DNA of 64,000 nucleotides from Curtobacterium sp. BH-2-1-1 (GTDB taxonomy: Bacteria > Actinomycetota > Actinomycetes > Actinomycetales > Microbacteriaceae): NCBI RefSeq assembly GCF_001806325.1, contig NZ_CP017580.1, positions 620,001 to 684,000 on the forward strand, read 5' to 3'. Shown here in pieces: positions 35,408 to 44,102 of this stretch. Positions within the stretch are counted from its first letter, which is position 1. Every line of letters starts with the position of its first letter. Made by a program: the position numbers and the translations under genes. The notes below the pieces were generated by a model. That model was not told the origin of the DNA and ran no database searches. It worked only from the letters and a program-made list of their open reading frames with translations.

Positions 35408-35521
35408 GGCCACCAGCATCGTGGCCGCCGACGGTCGGCACCATCGGGGTTCACCCTGATCGTCCCCTGATCCCCGCCCCCGAGCCCGCGGTCGGCGGAC
35501 CCGGGGTGCCAGGATTGGCCC

Positions 35522-36751
35522 ATGCCGACCGCCACGATGTCCCGCCCGGCCCTCCGGGTCGTCGGTGGCGTGTGCGGCGGGTTCGCTACCCACACCGGGC
35601 TGCCCGTCGGCGCGGTGCGGCTCGCGACCGCGGTGCTGGCGGTGTGCGGCGGGGCCGGTGTCCTGCTCTACGCCTGGCTCTGGGCGACGACGCCGAGCCA
35701 GGGTCCGGCGACGCCGACGTCCCTGCGGGCGGTGCTGACCCGTCCCGCAGCGGAGGCCGAGGCCGCGCCGGACGAGCACGCGCGCCGGGCGCCGGTCGTG
35801 GAGATCCTGCTCGGCATCGCCCTGCTGACGGCGGGCGGCGCGATGGTCGCCTCACGCCTGGGCGCCGACGTCCCGCTCGCGTTCATCGTGCCGGCGATCG
35901 TCGTCGCCACCGGAGCGGCACTCGCGTGGCGGCAACTCGACGCCCTCCGGAACGTCCGCGCCGCGGGGTCCTCCGCCCTCGTCGTCCGGGCCCTCGGCGC
36001 GCTCGTGCTCGTCGTGCTCGGCATCCTGCTGTTCTTCACCTCGAGCACGCACCCGAACGTCTGGACGGTCCTCACCGCCGCGACCGCGGTGCTGCTCGGC
36101 GTCGCCGTCGTGGTCGCGCCCTGGGTGGTCCGGCTCGTCCGCGACCTCGCCGAGGAGCGCGCCGCCCGTGTGCGGGACGTCGAGCGGGCCGAGATCGCGG
36201 CGCACCTGCACGACTCCGTCCTGCAGACCCTGGCGCTCATCCAGCAGCGGGCCGAGCCGGGCTCCGACGCCGCACGGCTCGCGCGGGCCCAGGAACGCGA
36301 ACTCCGGTCGTGGCTGTTCGCCGAACAGGCCGAGCCGACCGCCGACCTCGGGGCCCAGCTCCGGGCGACCGCGGTCGAGATCGAGACCGAGTACCCGGCG
36401 CAGGTCGAGGTGATCGCGATCGGTCCGGCGCGCGCCGACCTGCCCGAGGGCATCGTCGCGGCCGCCCGCGAGGCGATGCTCAACGCCGCTCGGCACGCCG
36501 GCGGGACCGTCCGGGTGTACGCCGAGACCGCCCACGACCGCGTGGAGGTCACCATCGGCGACCGCGGGCCGGGCTTCGACCCCGCGGCCGTCCCGGAGGG
36601 CCGCTACGGCGTCCGCGAGTCGATCGTCGGCCGGATGCAGCGCATCGGTGGCACCGCGACGATCGCGCCGGGGCCGGGACGCACCGGCACCGAGGTCCGT
36701 CTGGTCCTCCCCCTGACCGCCCCCGACCGGCCGACCGAGGAGCACCCGTGA
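35522..36751 (+). CDS. PspC-domain sensor histidine kinase (HisKA_3 type)
   Basis: This 409-residue membrane kinase has an N-terminal PspC domain (LRVVGGVCGGFATHTGLPVGAVRLATAVLAV), four membrane helices (about 94-200), then a dimerisation domain with EIAAHLHDSVLQTLALIQQR (phospho-acceptor H230) and an ATPase domain (AREAMLNAARHAGG, VTIGDRGPGFDP, GTEVRLVLPL). It is of the NarX/LiaS/MacS type. No ribosome site precedes ATG 35522; an AGGATT -10-like box five bases upstream suggests a leaderless mRNA. It overlaps the response regulator start as GTGA, and diverges from the PspC/toastrack gene it probably controls. Confidence 0.92.
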   Translation: MPTATMSRPALRVVGGVCGGFATHTGLPVGAVRLATAVLAVCGGAGVLLYAWLWATTPSQGPATPTSLRAVLTRPAAEAEAAPDEHARRAPVVEILLGIALLTAGGAMVASRLGADVPLAFIVPAIVVATGAALAWRQLDALRNVRAAGSSALVVRALGALVLVVLGILLFFTSSTHPNVWTVLTAATAVLLGVAVVVAPWVVRLVRDLAEERAARVRDVERAEIAAHLHDSVLQTLALIQQRAEPGSDAARLARAQERELRSWLFAEQAEPTADLGAQLRATAVEIETEYPAQVEVIAIGPARADLPEGIVAAAREAMLNAARHAGGTVRVYAETAHDRVEVTIGDRGPGFDPAAVPEGRYGVRESIVGRMQRIGGTATIAPGPGRTGTEVRLVLPLTAPDRPTEEHP

Positions 36752-37431
36752 CCGACGACCCCACCGCGCAGCCGCAGGCCGCACCGCTCACCGTCGCCAT
36801 CGTGGACGACCACTCCATCTTCCGGGCCGGCGTGCGCGCCGGGCTGCCGCCGCGCCTCCTGGTCGTCGGTGAGGCCGCGACCGTCGACGAGGCCGTCGAC
36901 CTCGTCGCCGCGACCCGACCGCGCGTCGTCCTGCTCGACGTCCACCTGCCCGGCGGTGCGGGCGGTGGTGGCGCCGAGGTGATCGCACGCGCCGCCCCGG
37001 GCCACCCGGACACCCGGTTCCTCGCGCTGAGCGTCTCGGACGCGGCGGACGACGTGGTGCGGGTGATCCGGGCGGGAGCGCGCGGGTACATCACCAAGAG
37101 CTCGTCGGAGGCCGACGTCGCCGAGGCGATCGACCGCGTGGCCGAGGGTGACGCGGTGTTCTCGCCGCGGCTGGCCGGTTTCGTGCTCGACGCGTTCGGC
37201 GCGGTGAGCGGCGAGACCGCGCAGGTCGACACGGAACTCGACCGCCTGTCCGCGCGCGAGCAAGAGGTGATGCGGCTCATCGCCCGCGGGTACGCCTACA
37301 AGGAGGTCGCCGCGGACCTGTTCATCTCGGTGAAGACCGTCGAGACGCACGTGTCGAAGGTCCTGCGGAAGCTGCAGCTGTCGAACCGGCACGAGCTCAC
37401 GGCGTGGGCGCTCCAGCGGAAGCTCCTCTGA
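36748..37431 (+). CDS. LuxR/NarL-family response regulator
   Basis: This 227-residue regulator has a receiver domain, TVAIVDDHSIFRAG, with phospho-acceptor D64 in VVLLDVHLPGG and the ALSVSDAADDVVRVIRAGARGYITKSS switch region. The C-terminal LuxR helix-turn-helix reads LSAREQEVMRLIARGYAYKEVAADLFISVKTVETHVSKVLRKL. GTG 36748 overlaps the kinase stop, so both partners are made together. Its likely targets are its own operon and the divergent PspC/toastrack gene. The gene ends three bases from the convergent ABC permease stop. Confidence 0.94.
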   Translation: MTDDPTAQPQAAPLTVAIVDDHSIFRAGVRAGLPPRLLVVGEAATVDEAVDLVAATRPRVVLLDVHLPGGAGGGGAEVIARAAPGHPDTRFLALSVSDAADDVVRVIRAGARGYITKSSSEADVAEAIDRVAEGDAVFSPRLAGFVLDAFGAVSGETAQVDTELDRLSAREQEVMRLIARGYAYKEVAADLFISVKTVETHVSKVLRKLQLSNRHELTAWALQRKLL

Positions 37432-37434
37432 GCA

Positions 37435-38289
37435 CTACTTCGAACTGATGCGCGTGTACTTGTTCACCGACCACGGCACGAACACCACCAGCATCACCGC
37501 GATCCCGATCAGCACCGTCACGATCGGGTGCTGCATCGTCCAGATGTCCGGAACCGGTGCCGAGCCGACGTTGCCGAACAGCTCGCGGGCGGCCTGCACG
37601 AGCGACGACACCGGGTTCCACTCCGCGAAGACCCGCAGCACGAGCGGCAGCGTGTCGCTCGGGACGAAGGCGTTGGAGATGAACGTCAACGGGAACAGGA
37701 TCATGAACGAGGCGTTGTTGATCACCTCGGGCGTCTTGACGCTCATGCCCAGCAGCGCCATCACCCAGCTGAACGCGTAGCTGAAGAGCAGCAGCAGTGC
37801 GATGCCGGCGAGGAACTCGAGCGGCGACGAGTTCACCCGCCACCCGACCGCGAGCCCGGTGAGCATCATGATCGCCATCGAGATCCCGTTCAGCACCAGG
37901 TCGGAGTTCGTCCGGCCGACGAGCACCGCGGACGCCGACATCGGGAGCGTGCGGAACCGGTCGATCAGCCCTTCCTTGAGGTCCTGCGCCATCGCCGAGC
38001 CGGAGAACGTCGCGCCGAACACGACCGTCTGGGCGAAGATCCCCGCCATCAGGAACTGCGTGTAGTCGGTCCCCTGCACCTGGATCGCGCCGCCGTAGAC
38101 CTGGCTGAAGAGCAGGACGAACATGATCGGCTGCAGCACCGCGAACACGAGCATGTCCGGCGACCGCTTGATCTTGATGAGGTTCCGCTTCGTGACCGTC
38201 CAGCCGTCCTCGAACCAGACCGCCGCGGGCGAGGTGACGACGACGGGCAGCTGCCGGCCGAGTGCCGTGGCCGGTGTGGTGGCGGTCAT
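37435..38289 (-). CDS. ABC-2 type permease (DrrB family)
   Basis: This 284-residue membrane subunit has six predicted helices and the DrrB signature: VTKRNLIKIKRSPDMLVFAVLQPIMFVLLF at the N-terminus, EGLIDRFRTLPMSASAVLVGR (the ABC-2 EAA-like loop) and FLFPLTF-type FMILFPLTFISNAFVPSDTLP. Such pairs export drugs or lipids. ATG 38289 overlaps the ATPase stop as ATGA. Confidence 0.92.
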   Translation of the reverse strand: MTATTPATALGRQLPVVVTSPAAVWFEDGWTVTKRNLIKIKRSPDMLVFAVLQPIMFVLLFSQVYGGAIQVQGTDYTQFLMAGIFAQTVVFGATFSGSAMAQDLKEGLIDRFRTLPMSASAVLVGRTNSDLVLNGISMAIMMLTGLAVGWRVNSSPLEFLAGIALLLLFSYAFSWVMALLGMSVKTPEVINNASFMILFPLTFISNAFVPSDTLPLVLRVFAEWNPVSSLVQAARELFGNVGSAPVPDIWTMQHPIVTVLIGIAVMLVVFVPWSVNKYTRISSK

Positions 38290-39287
38290 CGTGCCGCCTC
38301 CTTCTGCTTCGTGGCAGCCGGGTCGACCGCATCGTCGTCCGTCGCCGCGTGGCCGGTGAGCCGGAGGAACACGTCGTCGAGGGTGGGGCGTCGCATGCCG
38401 GCGTCGTGCAGCTCGATGCCGGCGTCACCGAGGTCGGCGAGCACCCGCTGGAGTGCCGAGGGTCCGGCCTCGACCGCGATGGCGTGGGTCCGGCCGTCGC
38501 CGGAGGCCTCGACCTCGCCGACGCCGTAGCGACGGAGGACGGTCGTGGCGGCGTCCGCATCGGCCTGGTCGACCAGCGTGACGACGACCCGGTGGCCGCC
38601 GACCTGGGCCTTGAGGTGGTCGGAGGTGCCCTCGGCAATGACGGTCCCACCGTCGATCACCGCGATGTCGTCGGCCAACTGGTCGGCTTCTTCGAGGTAC
38701 TGCGTGGTGAGGAGCACCGTCGTGCCCTCGGCCACGAGCCCCTCGATGATGCCCCAGAGCGCGAGCCGGCTGCGCGGGTCGAGCCCGGTGGTCGGCTCGT
38801 CGAGGAACAGCACGCGGGGGTTCATCACGAGCGCGCCGGCGAGGTCGATCCGCCGCCGCATGCCGCCGGAGAAGCCCTTCACGGGGCGGTCCCCTGCTTC
38901 GGCCAGGTCGAAGACGTCGATGAGCTCGCGCGCCCGTTCCCGCGCCGTGCGACGACCGAGGTGGTAGAGCCGCCCGATCATCTCGAGGTTCTCGAACCCG
39001 GTCAGGTTCTCGTCGACCGCGGCGTACTGGCCGGAGACCCCGATGGACCGCCGGGTGGCCTGCGGGTCGGCGATGACGTCGATGCCGTCGATCGTCGCCG
39101 TGCCGCTGTCCGGCGTGATGAGCGTGGTCAGCACCTTCACCGTGGTGGTCTTGCCGGCACCGTTCGGCCCGAGCAGCGCCTTGACGGTGCCCTGCGGCAC
39201 CACCAGGTCGAGCCCGGCCAGTGCGTGCACGGGACCGGACTTCGATCGGTACGTCTTGGTCAGCCCGGAGGCTTCGATGATGGCCAT
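38286..39287 (-). CDS. ABC transporter ATPase (DrrA family)
   Basis: This 333-residue ATPase of a daunorubicin-resistance-type exporter has Walker A GPNGAGKTT, Q-loop GQYAAVDENLTG, signature FSGGMRRRIDLA, Walker B RVLFLDEP, D-loop TTGLDPRSR and the switch region VLLTTQYLEEADQLAD, where His is replaced by Gln as in other DrrA proteins. The C-terminal DrrA extension ends GMRRPTLDDVFLRLTGH. ATG 39287 follows AAGGGAGCGAC. It is first of a two-gene operon. Export of a lipid, drug or pigment is likely, but the substrate is not readable. Confidence 0.94.
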   Translation of the reverse strand: MAIIEASGLTKTYRSKSGPVHALAGLDLVVPQGTVKALLGPNGAGKTTTVKVLTTLITPDSGTATIDGIDVIADPQATRRSIGVSGQYAAVDENLTGFENLEMIGRLYHLGRRTARERARELIDVFDLAEAGDRPVKGFSGGMRRRIDLAGALVMNPRVLFLDEPTTGLDPRSRLALWGIIEGLVAEGTTVLLTTQYLEEADQLADDIAVIDGGTVIAEGTSDHLKAQVGGHRVVVTLVDQADADAATTVLRRYGVGEVEASGDGRTHAIAVEAGPSALQRVLADLGDAGIELHDAGMRRPTLDDVFLRLTGHAATDDDAVDPAATKQKEAAR

Positions 39288-39343
39288 GTCGCTCCCTTGT
39301 CGAGCATGGAACATATCAGATGGTCGGTGCCGACCGTGACGCG

Positions 39344-40156
39344 CTACACGTCGAAGTCACCACCGAAGTCGCTGAAGCCACCGCCGAAGTCGGATCCGCT
39401 GTCGCCCCAGCCCGCACTCTCGAACCCGCCGCCGTCGGACGCGCCGCTGTCGGACGCGCCTCCGTCACCGGAGTCGGCACCAGTGTCCTCCGAACCACCG
39501 TCACCCGCAGCATCGGTACCGCCGTCGAACGATCCGGGGTCCGGCAGGAAGGCGCTCATGATGGCCGAACCGATCACGTAGCCGGCGACCGTCCCGAGGA
39601 TCGAGGCGCCGATCATGCTGCCGAACGAAGGACCGGAGCGCTGCCCGGCACCGCCGAACATCCCGCCGCGACCGTTCCCGACACCGCCGAGCGAGCGCTC
39701 CATGAACCCGGGCTGCCGGATCTCCGAGCGCGTCGCGGCCTGGGCCAGGGAGCGCGGGTCGTCGCCGCGCGGGGCCTCGCCGGCCGGCGCAGACCGGGTG
39801 AACTCGTCGTAGACCATCCGGCGCTGCTCGTCCGTGAGCTTCGCGAAGGCCTCGGCGTGGACCTCCTCGATGCGCTCCGGCGGGGCCGTGCGGAGCAGGT
39901 AGCGGTAGCGCTCGACCGCACGCTCGTCGTCGGTCGACGCCTGCTGGCCACCGGTCGGGTCGCCGCCGCCCCACTGCGGCGTGCCGTACTGGCCGCCGGC
40001 CGCCGGCGCCCCCGTGGGCGCGGGCTGGTGGTAGGACTGCTGGCCGTAGCGGTACCCCTGCTGCTGCGGCTGCTGCGGCTGTCCCCACTGGTTCTGCTGC
40101 GCGGCGCCGTTCTGGTCGCGCTCCGGACGTCCGAGCAGGCGGTCGAGGAATCCCAT
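39344..40156 (-). CDS. Gln/Gly/Ser-rich protein of unknown function
   Basis: This 270-residue protein opens MGFLDRLLGRPE, then has a Gln/Tyr/Pro-rich disordered stretch (about 18-70), and a helical domain VERYRYLLRTAPPERIEEVHAEAFAKLTDEQR that is conserved in Microbacteriaceae. One membrane or glycine-zipper segment follows (SMIGASILGTVAGYVIGSAIM), then an Asp/Gly/Ser-rich C-terminal tail of about 75 residues. Similar proteins are often labelled cation-transporting ATPase, which nothing in the sequence supports. ATG 40156 follows GAAGGAGC. It lies alone between an exporter operon and a divergent regulator. Confidence 0.7.
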   Translation of the reverse strand: MGFLDRLLGRPERDQNGAAQQNQWGQPQQPQQQGYRYGQQSYHQPAPTGAPAAGGQYGTPQWGGGDPTGGQQASTDDERAVERYRYLLRTAPPERIEEVHAEAFAKLTDEQRRMVYDEFTRSAPAGEAPRGDDPRSLAQAATRSEIRQPGFMERSLGGVGNGRGGMFGGAGQRSGPSFGSMIGASILGTVAGYVIGSAIMSAFLPDPGSFDGGTDAAGDGGSEDTGADSGDGGASDSGASDGGGFESAGWGDSGSDFGGGFSDFGGDFDV

Positions 40157-40301
40157 GGTCGATGCTCCTTCGGGTGCGCCCCGCCGGCGGCGGAGCAGTG
40201 CGGCCCGCCGTGGAGCGGTGCCGTGGACTGCCACCCTAGGGAGCGCCGGCGACCACTGACTGAACGCCCGCACAGAGTCACCCGAGAGCCGGCGGTGCAG
40301 G

Positions 40302-40742
40302 ATGGCATGCGTGACCGCGGACCTCGACGAACTCCGACGGCTCCGGCTCGCCCGCAGCCGGATGGACCGCGCCTACGCCGAACCCCTCGACGTCCCGTCG
40401 CTCGCCGCCGGCGCCTTCATGTCGCCCGCCCACTTCAGCCGCCGGTTCCGCGCCGCCTACGGCGAGACCCCGTACGCGTACCTTATGACCCGGCGCATCG
40501 AACGGGCACAGGCGCTCTTCCGGAGCACCGGGCTCAGCGTGACCGAGGTCTGCCTCGCCGTCGGCGCGACGAGCCTCGGATCGTTCTCGTCGCGCTTCAC
40601 CGAGCTCGTCGGGATGACCCCGTCGCAGTACCGTGCCGCCGATCACGACGCCCTCGCCGGCGTGTGGAGCTGTCACGCCATGGTCGTCACCCGACCCGTT
40701 CGAGCAGGATCCGAGAAGCGCGGGGCGACCGGGCGGTCCTAG
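40302..40742 (+). CDS. Small AraC-type transcriptional regulator
   Basis: This protein of about 146 residues consists almost only of an AraC DNA-binding domain: LAAGAFMSPAHFSRRFRAAYGETPYAYLMTRRIERAQALF and VTEVCLAVGATSLGSFSSRFTELVGMTPSQYR form its two helix-turn-helix motifs. There is no N-terminal ligand domain. ATG 40302 is listed; GTG 40311, three codons later, is also possible. It is followed ten bases later by a VOC-family protein gene, a pairing seen often in bacteria, and may regulate it. Confidence 0.87.
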   Translation: MACVTADLDELRRLRLARSRMDRAYAEPLDVPSLAAGAFMSPAHFSRRFRAAYGETPYAYLMTRRIERAQALFRSTGLSVTEVCLAVGATSLGSFSSRFTELVGMTPSQYRAADHDALAGVWSCHAMVVTRPVRAGSEKRGATGRS

Positions 40743-40752
40743 TCTCGCTGCC

Positions 40753-41157
40753 ATGAGCATCCAGATCAGCGGCGTGCACGTGCTCGCCGACGACATCGAC
40801 GCCGCCGTCGCCTTCTACGGCGACGTCCTCGGCTTCACCGTCCGAAACACCGTCGAGAACGGCGGGTTCCGGTGGGTGACCCTCGCGAGCGAGGACCACG
40901 CCGACCTCGAGCTGGTCCTGTCCGAGCCGCACGCCGGTCGGTCGCAGGAGGACGGCGACGCGATCGCCGCGCTCCTCGCCAAGGGCGGCCTCGCCATGCT
41001 GCAGCTCCGCGTGTCCGACCTCGACGCCACGTTCGACCGGATCACGGCGAGTCCCGACGCCGAGGTCCTGCAGGAGCCCACCGACCAGTTCTGGGGCGTC
41101 CGCGACGCGGCCGTCCGCGACCCCGCGGGCAACATGGTGCGGATCGCGCAGGCCTGA
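40753..41157 (+). CDS. VOC-family (glyoxalase/dioxygenase-like) protein
   Basis: This 134-residue protein has the beta-alpha-beta-beta-beta VOC fold: ISGVHVLADDIDAAVAFYGDVLGFTVRN, then GFRWVTLASEDHADLELVLSEP, and the second module LRVSDLDATFDRI with VRDAAVRDPAGNMVRIAQ. Likely metal ligands are the first His and the central and last acidic positions, as in glyoxalase/bleomycin-resistance proteins. ATG 40753 has no ribosome site, but TAGTCT (40740-40745) lies seven bases before it, so the transcript may be leaderless. It pairs with the AraC regulator upstream. The substrate is unknown. Confidence 0.88.
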   Translation: MSIQISGVHVLADDIDAAVAFYGDVLGFTVRNTVENGGFRWVTLASEDHADLELVLSEPHAGRSQEDGDAIAALLAKGGLAMLQLRVSDLDATFDRITASPDAEVLQEPTDQFWGVRDAAVRDPAGNMVRIAQA

Positions 41158-41175
41158 CGGCCCGTCACGCGCCCA

Positions 41176-41229
41176 CCTGTGGGCCGGGAGGCGCGGGTCG
41201 GGCCCGCACCGCGCCTCCAGGCCCACAGG
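41176..41229. terminator. Family D palindrome with an extended stem, between convergent genes
   Basis: CCTGTGGGCC at the left pairs with GGCCCACAGG-type sequence at the right, and the central GGAGGCGCGG pairs with CCGCGCCTCC. It lies 18 bases after the VOC stop and 8 bases from the stop of the convergent GDPD-IMPase gene, so it can terminate both. Confidence 0.8.
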
Positions 41230-41237
41230 GGTGACGC

Positions 41238-42830
41238 TCAGACGGCGGCGAGCGCCGCCGTCCACACGGCGTGCAGTTCGTCAGCCGCACCCGGGTGCGC
41301 CACCAGGAACGGCTCCCCCGCCGGCGGGAACCCGTCGACGGGGCCCTCCCGGGTGAGCACGACGCCGCCCGCCTCGTGCACGAGCAACACCGCAGCACCG
41401 TGGTCGATCGGGTCGAACGCCGACACGCACCCGCCGATCCCCCGCCCGGCCGCGACCTGCGCGATCGTGAGCGTGCCGGACCCCTGGATCCGCAGCGTGC
41501 ACGAGCGGGCCGCGAGGGCGTCGAGGAACGCGCCGAACCCGGGCCACGGCCGGTGTCCGTCGAGCTCGGTGCCGACGACGGCGCCGGCGAGTGCTCGCGG
41601 GGCGTCGTCGAGGCGCAGCGTCCGGTCACGGAGGGTGGCGCCGCGACCGCTCCGGGCCTCGAGCACCTCACCGCGCCACGGATCGGCGACGACGCCGACG
41701 AGCGGACGACCGCCGCGGGTGAGACACAGCGACATCGAGGTCCACGGCACCCCGTTCGCGAGGTTCGTCGTGCCGTCGACCGGGTCGAGGTACCAGCGGT
41801 GCCGGTCACCGGGTGCCGCGCCGTACTCTTCGCCGGTGAACCCGTGGGTCGGGAACACCGTCCGGACGCGGGAACGGACGTGCTGTTCGACGAGTCGGTC
41901 GACGTCGGTGACGAGGTCGGCGGGGTGCGCCTTCGTGGTGACCTCGCCGACGGGGTGCTCACGGGTGAAGGCGATCACCTCGTGGGCGATCCGGTGCGCC
42001 AGTGCTTCGGCGCGTGAGGCCACCTCGGTCTCGGTCGGCTCGCGGTCGCGCTCGGGCCAGCCGTCGCGTTCCGCCTCGGCGAGCGCTGCTCGGACCGTCG
42101 CGACGTCGTTCGTGGTGATCGAGTCGACGCCCGACATAGCCGCCCACACGGCCGGCTCGGGGTCGTCCACGGTCCACACCGACACGACGAGGCCGAGGTC
42201 GTGCGCGGCCCGGACGGTGCGCGGCGTGAGGAACGCGACGTCGAGGTTCAGCGTCGAGGGCGCGAGCGGCGCGAGGTCCTCCGCGGTCGGCGCCTCGAGC
42301 GACCCCCACGCGAGCCAGACGTCGGCGTCCGGGAGGACCTCGCGGACCGCCGCCATCGCCTCGGGCGCGCCGCACCATGCGACGCCGGTGCTCCCCCGGT
42401 GCGCCGCGACGGTCCGCGCGGCGACGAGGGCGTCCTCCGGGTCGGTCAGGTCGACGAGCAGCGAGGTCCGGCAGCCGTCGAGCCGTTCGAGTGCGGCGTC
42501 GAGTCGCGGGATCCGATCGAGGCCGTTCCCGAGCCGGGCGACGTCGCACCAGTCCACGTCGCGGACGCGCCGGGCGTCGCCCCACATCCGGCCGAGGGTC
42601 TCGTCGTGGAGCAGCACGGCGACGCCGTCGGCGGTGCGGCGGACGTCGACCTCGATGGTGTCCGCACCGAGGGCCTCGGCGACGGCGATGGCCGGCAGGG
42701 TGTTCTCGCGCCGAACGCGCGGCGCGCCCCGGTGGGCGACGAGGCGTGGTGCGCGCACGGTGCGCCGGGCGTCCGGGGCTGCGTCGGTGGCGACCATCCG
42801 GCCCGTCGGTGCCTGCGCGGTCGACGTCAT
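41238..42830 (-). CDS. Fused glycerophosphodiester phosphodiesterase / inositol monophosphatase-like enzyme
   Basis: This 530-residue protein is made of two enzyme domains. Residues about 28-250 are a GDPD domain (VAHRGAPRVRRENTLPA, with H33, E42; then E60-V-D62, VAVLLHDETLG and the late-strand VSVWTVDDP). Residues about 268-530 are an IMPase-type domain: ADLVTDVDRLVEQHV, GEE (333-335), the metal motif LDPVDGTTNLANG (349-360) and FDPIDHGAAVLLVHEAGG (472 onward) in place of the usual WDxAAG. Together they could release glycerol from phosphodiesters and then phosphate from a sugar phosphate, or act on a wall or phospholipid metabolite. ATG 42830 is chosen because the GDPD domain starts soon after. 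No stop or frameshift separates the domains. Confidence 0.87.
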   Translation of the reverse strand: MTSTAQAPTGRMVATDAAPDARRTVRAPRLVAHRGAPRVRRENTLPAIAVAEALGADTIEVDVRRTADGVAVLLHDETLGRMWGDARRVRDVDWCDVARLGNGLDRIPRLDAALERLDGCRTSLLVDLTDPEDALVAARTVAAHRGSTGVAWCGAPEAMAAVREVLPDADVWLAWGSLEAPTAEDLAPLAPSTLNLDVAFLTPRTVRAAHDLGLVVSVWTVDDPEPAVWAAMSGVDSITTNDVATVRAALAEAERDGWPERDREPTETEVASRAEALAHRIAHEVIAFTREHPVGEVTTKAHPADLVTDVDRLVEQHVRSRVRTVFPTHGFTGEEYGAAPGDRHRWYLDPVDGTTNLANGVPWTSMSLCLTRGGRPLVGVVADPWRGEVLEARSGRGATLRDRTLRLDDAPRALAGAVVGTELDGHRPWPGFGAFLDALAARSCTLRIQGSGTLTIAQVAAGRGIGGCVSAFDPIDHGAAVLLVHEAGGVVLTREGPVDGFPPAGEPFLVAHPGAADELHAVWTAALAAV

Positions 42831-42924
42831 CCGCCGATCGTGCCGGACGCCGGCGAACCGGAGGTGACGTGCGCGTGAACGCGGCGTGCGGGTGGGCGGG
42901 CATCGCCGACTGCGAGAATGGGGT

Positions 42925-43347
42925 GTGACCGAACGCACCTGGGGCTGGCTCGCAGCCGTGATCGACGTCGTGCTCATCGTCCTGTTCGCCCTGATCGGGC
43001 GCTCCTCGCACGGTGAGGCGAACTCCGCACTCGCGCTGTGGACCACCGCGTACCCGTTCCTCGCCGGGTGGGCGATCGCCTACGTGACGAGCGGAGCGTG
43101 GGCGCGCCCGCTGCGCTTCTGGCCCACGGGTGTCGTCGTGTGGGTCCTCACGGTGTTCGTCGGGTTGGCGATCCGGGTGGCGACGGGCCAGGGCGACGTG
43201 GACGGCAACCCGCTACCGATCTCGTTCGTGATCGTCGCGACGATCGTGCTCGGGGTGTTCCTGCTCGGGTGGCGCGGGCTCGCTCGACTCGTCATCGGTG
43301 CCGTCGACCGACGCCGGCAGCGCGGGGCGGTGTCGGCCGAGCGCTGA
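42925..43347 (+). CDS. DUF3054 membrane protein
   Basis: This 140-residue inner-membrane protein has four helices, the DUF3054 pattern: AAVIDVVLIVLFALIGRSSH, TTAYPFLAGWAIAYVTSGAW, GVVVWVLTVFVGLAIRVATG, then SFVIVATIVLGVFLLGWRGL. It is short and actinobacterial, with unknown function. GTG 42925 is preceded by GAGAAT (42914-42919) five bases away and no ribosome site, so the mRNA probably starts at the GTG. It diverges from the GDPD-IMPase gene. Confidence 0.88.
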   Translation: MTERTWGWLAAVIDVVLIVLFALIGRSSHGEANSALALWTTAYPFLAGWAIAYVTSGAWARPLRFWPTGVVVWVLTVFVGLAIRVATGQGDVDGNPLPISFVIVATIVLGVFLLGWRGLARLVIGAVDRRRQRGAVSAER

Positions 43348-43380
43348 CCGTCAGGTGCGCCCGGCTCGACCGCACACCGG

Positions 43381-44031
43381 TCAGAACAGCCCGGCGCGCG
43401 GTGCCTCCGGCCCGTCGAACCCGCGGAACATGTCCGACACCAGGGCCTCGATCTGCGGCTCGACGAGTCGTTCGACCGCCTCGGCGATCCGCGGCCGGTG
43501 GTCGATGAGCGCCAGGCAGACCGCCGTGCCGGTGGAACGGGCGCACTCGTCGGAGAGGGCGATCTCGTGACGGAGCGCCGACTTCGCCTCGTCCGACAAG
43601 GGTTCGCGCGGCGCCTGCTCGTGCGCGCCCGTGCCGGTCAGCTCGCCGAGGGTGAAGAGGAACGGCTCCCCCGGTGACGGCTCGGGGTCGACGTCGAGGC
43701 CCTGGAACTCCGGCTGCAGGCCCTCGGTCGGCTGGTACCCGGCGTGACGCTTGCGTGCCGCGGCCCGCTCGAGTTCGCGCTGCAGCAGGGGCAGGTTCTT
43801 GGCGGTGTAGTCGTCGACGGCGTCCTCGATGATCGTCGAGATGCGCCCGATCAACGCATGCTGGACGGCGTGCGGCACGTCCGGTCCGAAGCCCGCGGCG
43901 GTGGCGATCGGCGAACCGGTGCACTTGCGGCAGATGCGTGTCCGGGGCCGCGCGGTGCCGATCTGCCAGCGGGGCAGCCAGCGCAGCCAGACCTCGACAG
44001 CGCTGCGCACGCGTCCGTCGATGCCGTCCAT
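43381..44031 (-). CDS. Conserved hypothetical protein
   Basis: This 216-residue soluble protein begins MDGIDGRVRSAVEVWLRWLPRWQ and has one CRKC motif at about residues 34-37, a charged helical part (DDYTAKNLPLLQRELERAAARKRH) and a Glu/Pro-rich middle. The C-terminal EIALSDECARSTGTAVCLALIDHRPRI is a conserved-looking block. I do not recognise the family. ATG 44031 is preceded by TACGCT six bases upstream, which fits a leaderless start. It ends 33 bases from the convergent DUF3054 gene. Confidence 0.65.
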   Translation of the reverse strand: MDGIDGRVRSAVEVWLRWLPRWQIGTARPRTRICRKCTGSPIATAAGFGPDVPHAVQHALIGRISTIIEDAVDDYTAKNLPLLQRELERAAARKRHAGYQPTEGLQPEFQGLDVDPEPSPGEPFLFTLGELTGTGAHEQAPREPLSDEAKSALRHEIALSDECARSTGTAVCLALIDHRPRIAEAVERLVEPQIEALVSDMFRGFDGPEAPRAGLF

Positions 44032-44102
44032 GCTCCAAGCGTAGGCCTGGAGGCGCGGATCACCCCCGGCATCCCGCGGAAGTCGACGAAACGGCCGGGT
44101 CG

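Noticed and set aside
39344..40156. Annotation as a cation-transporting ATPase
   Set aside because: There is no P-type DKTGT motif, no Walker motif and only one possible membrane segment, so this commonly copied label is not supported.
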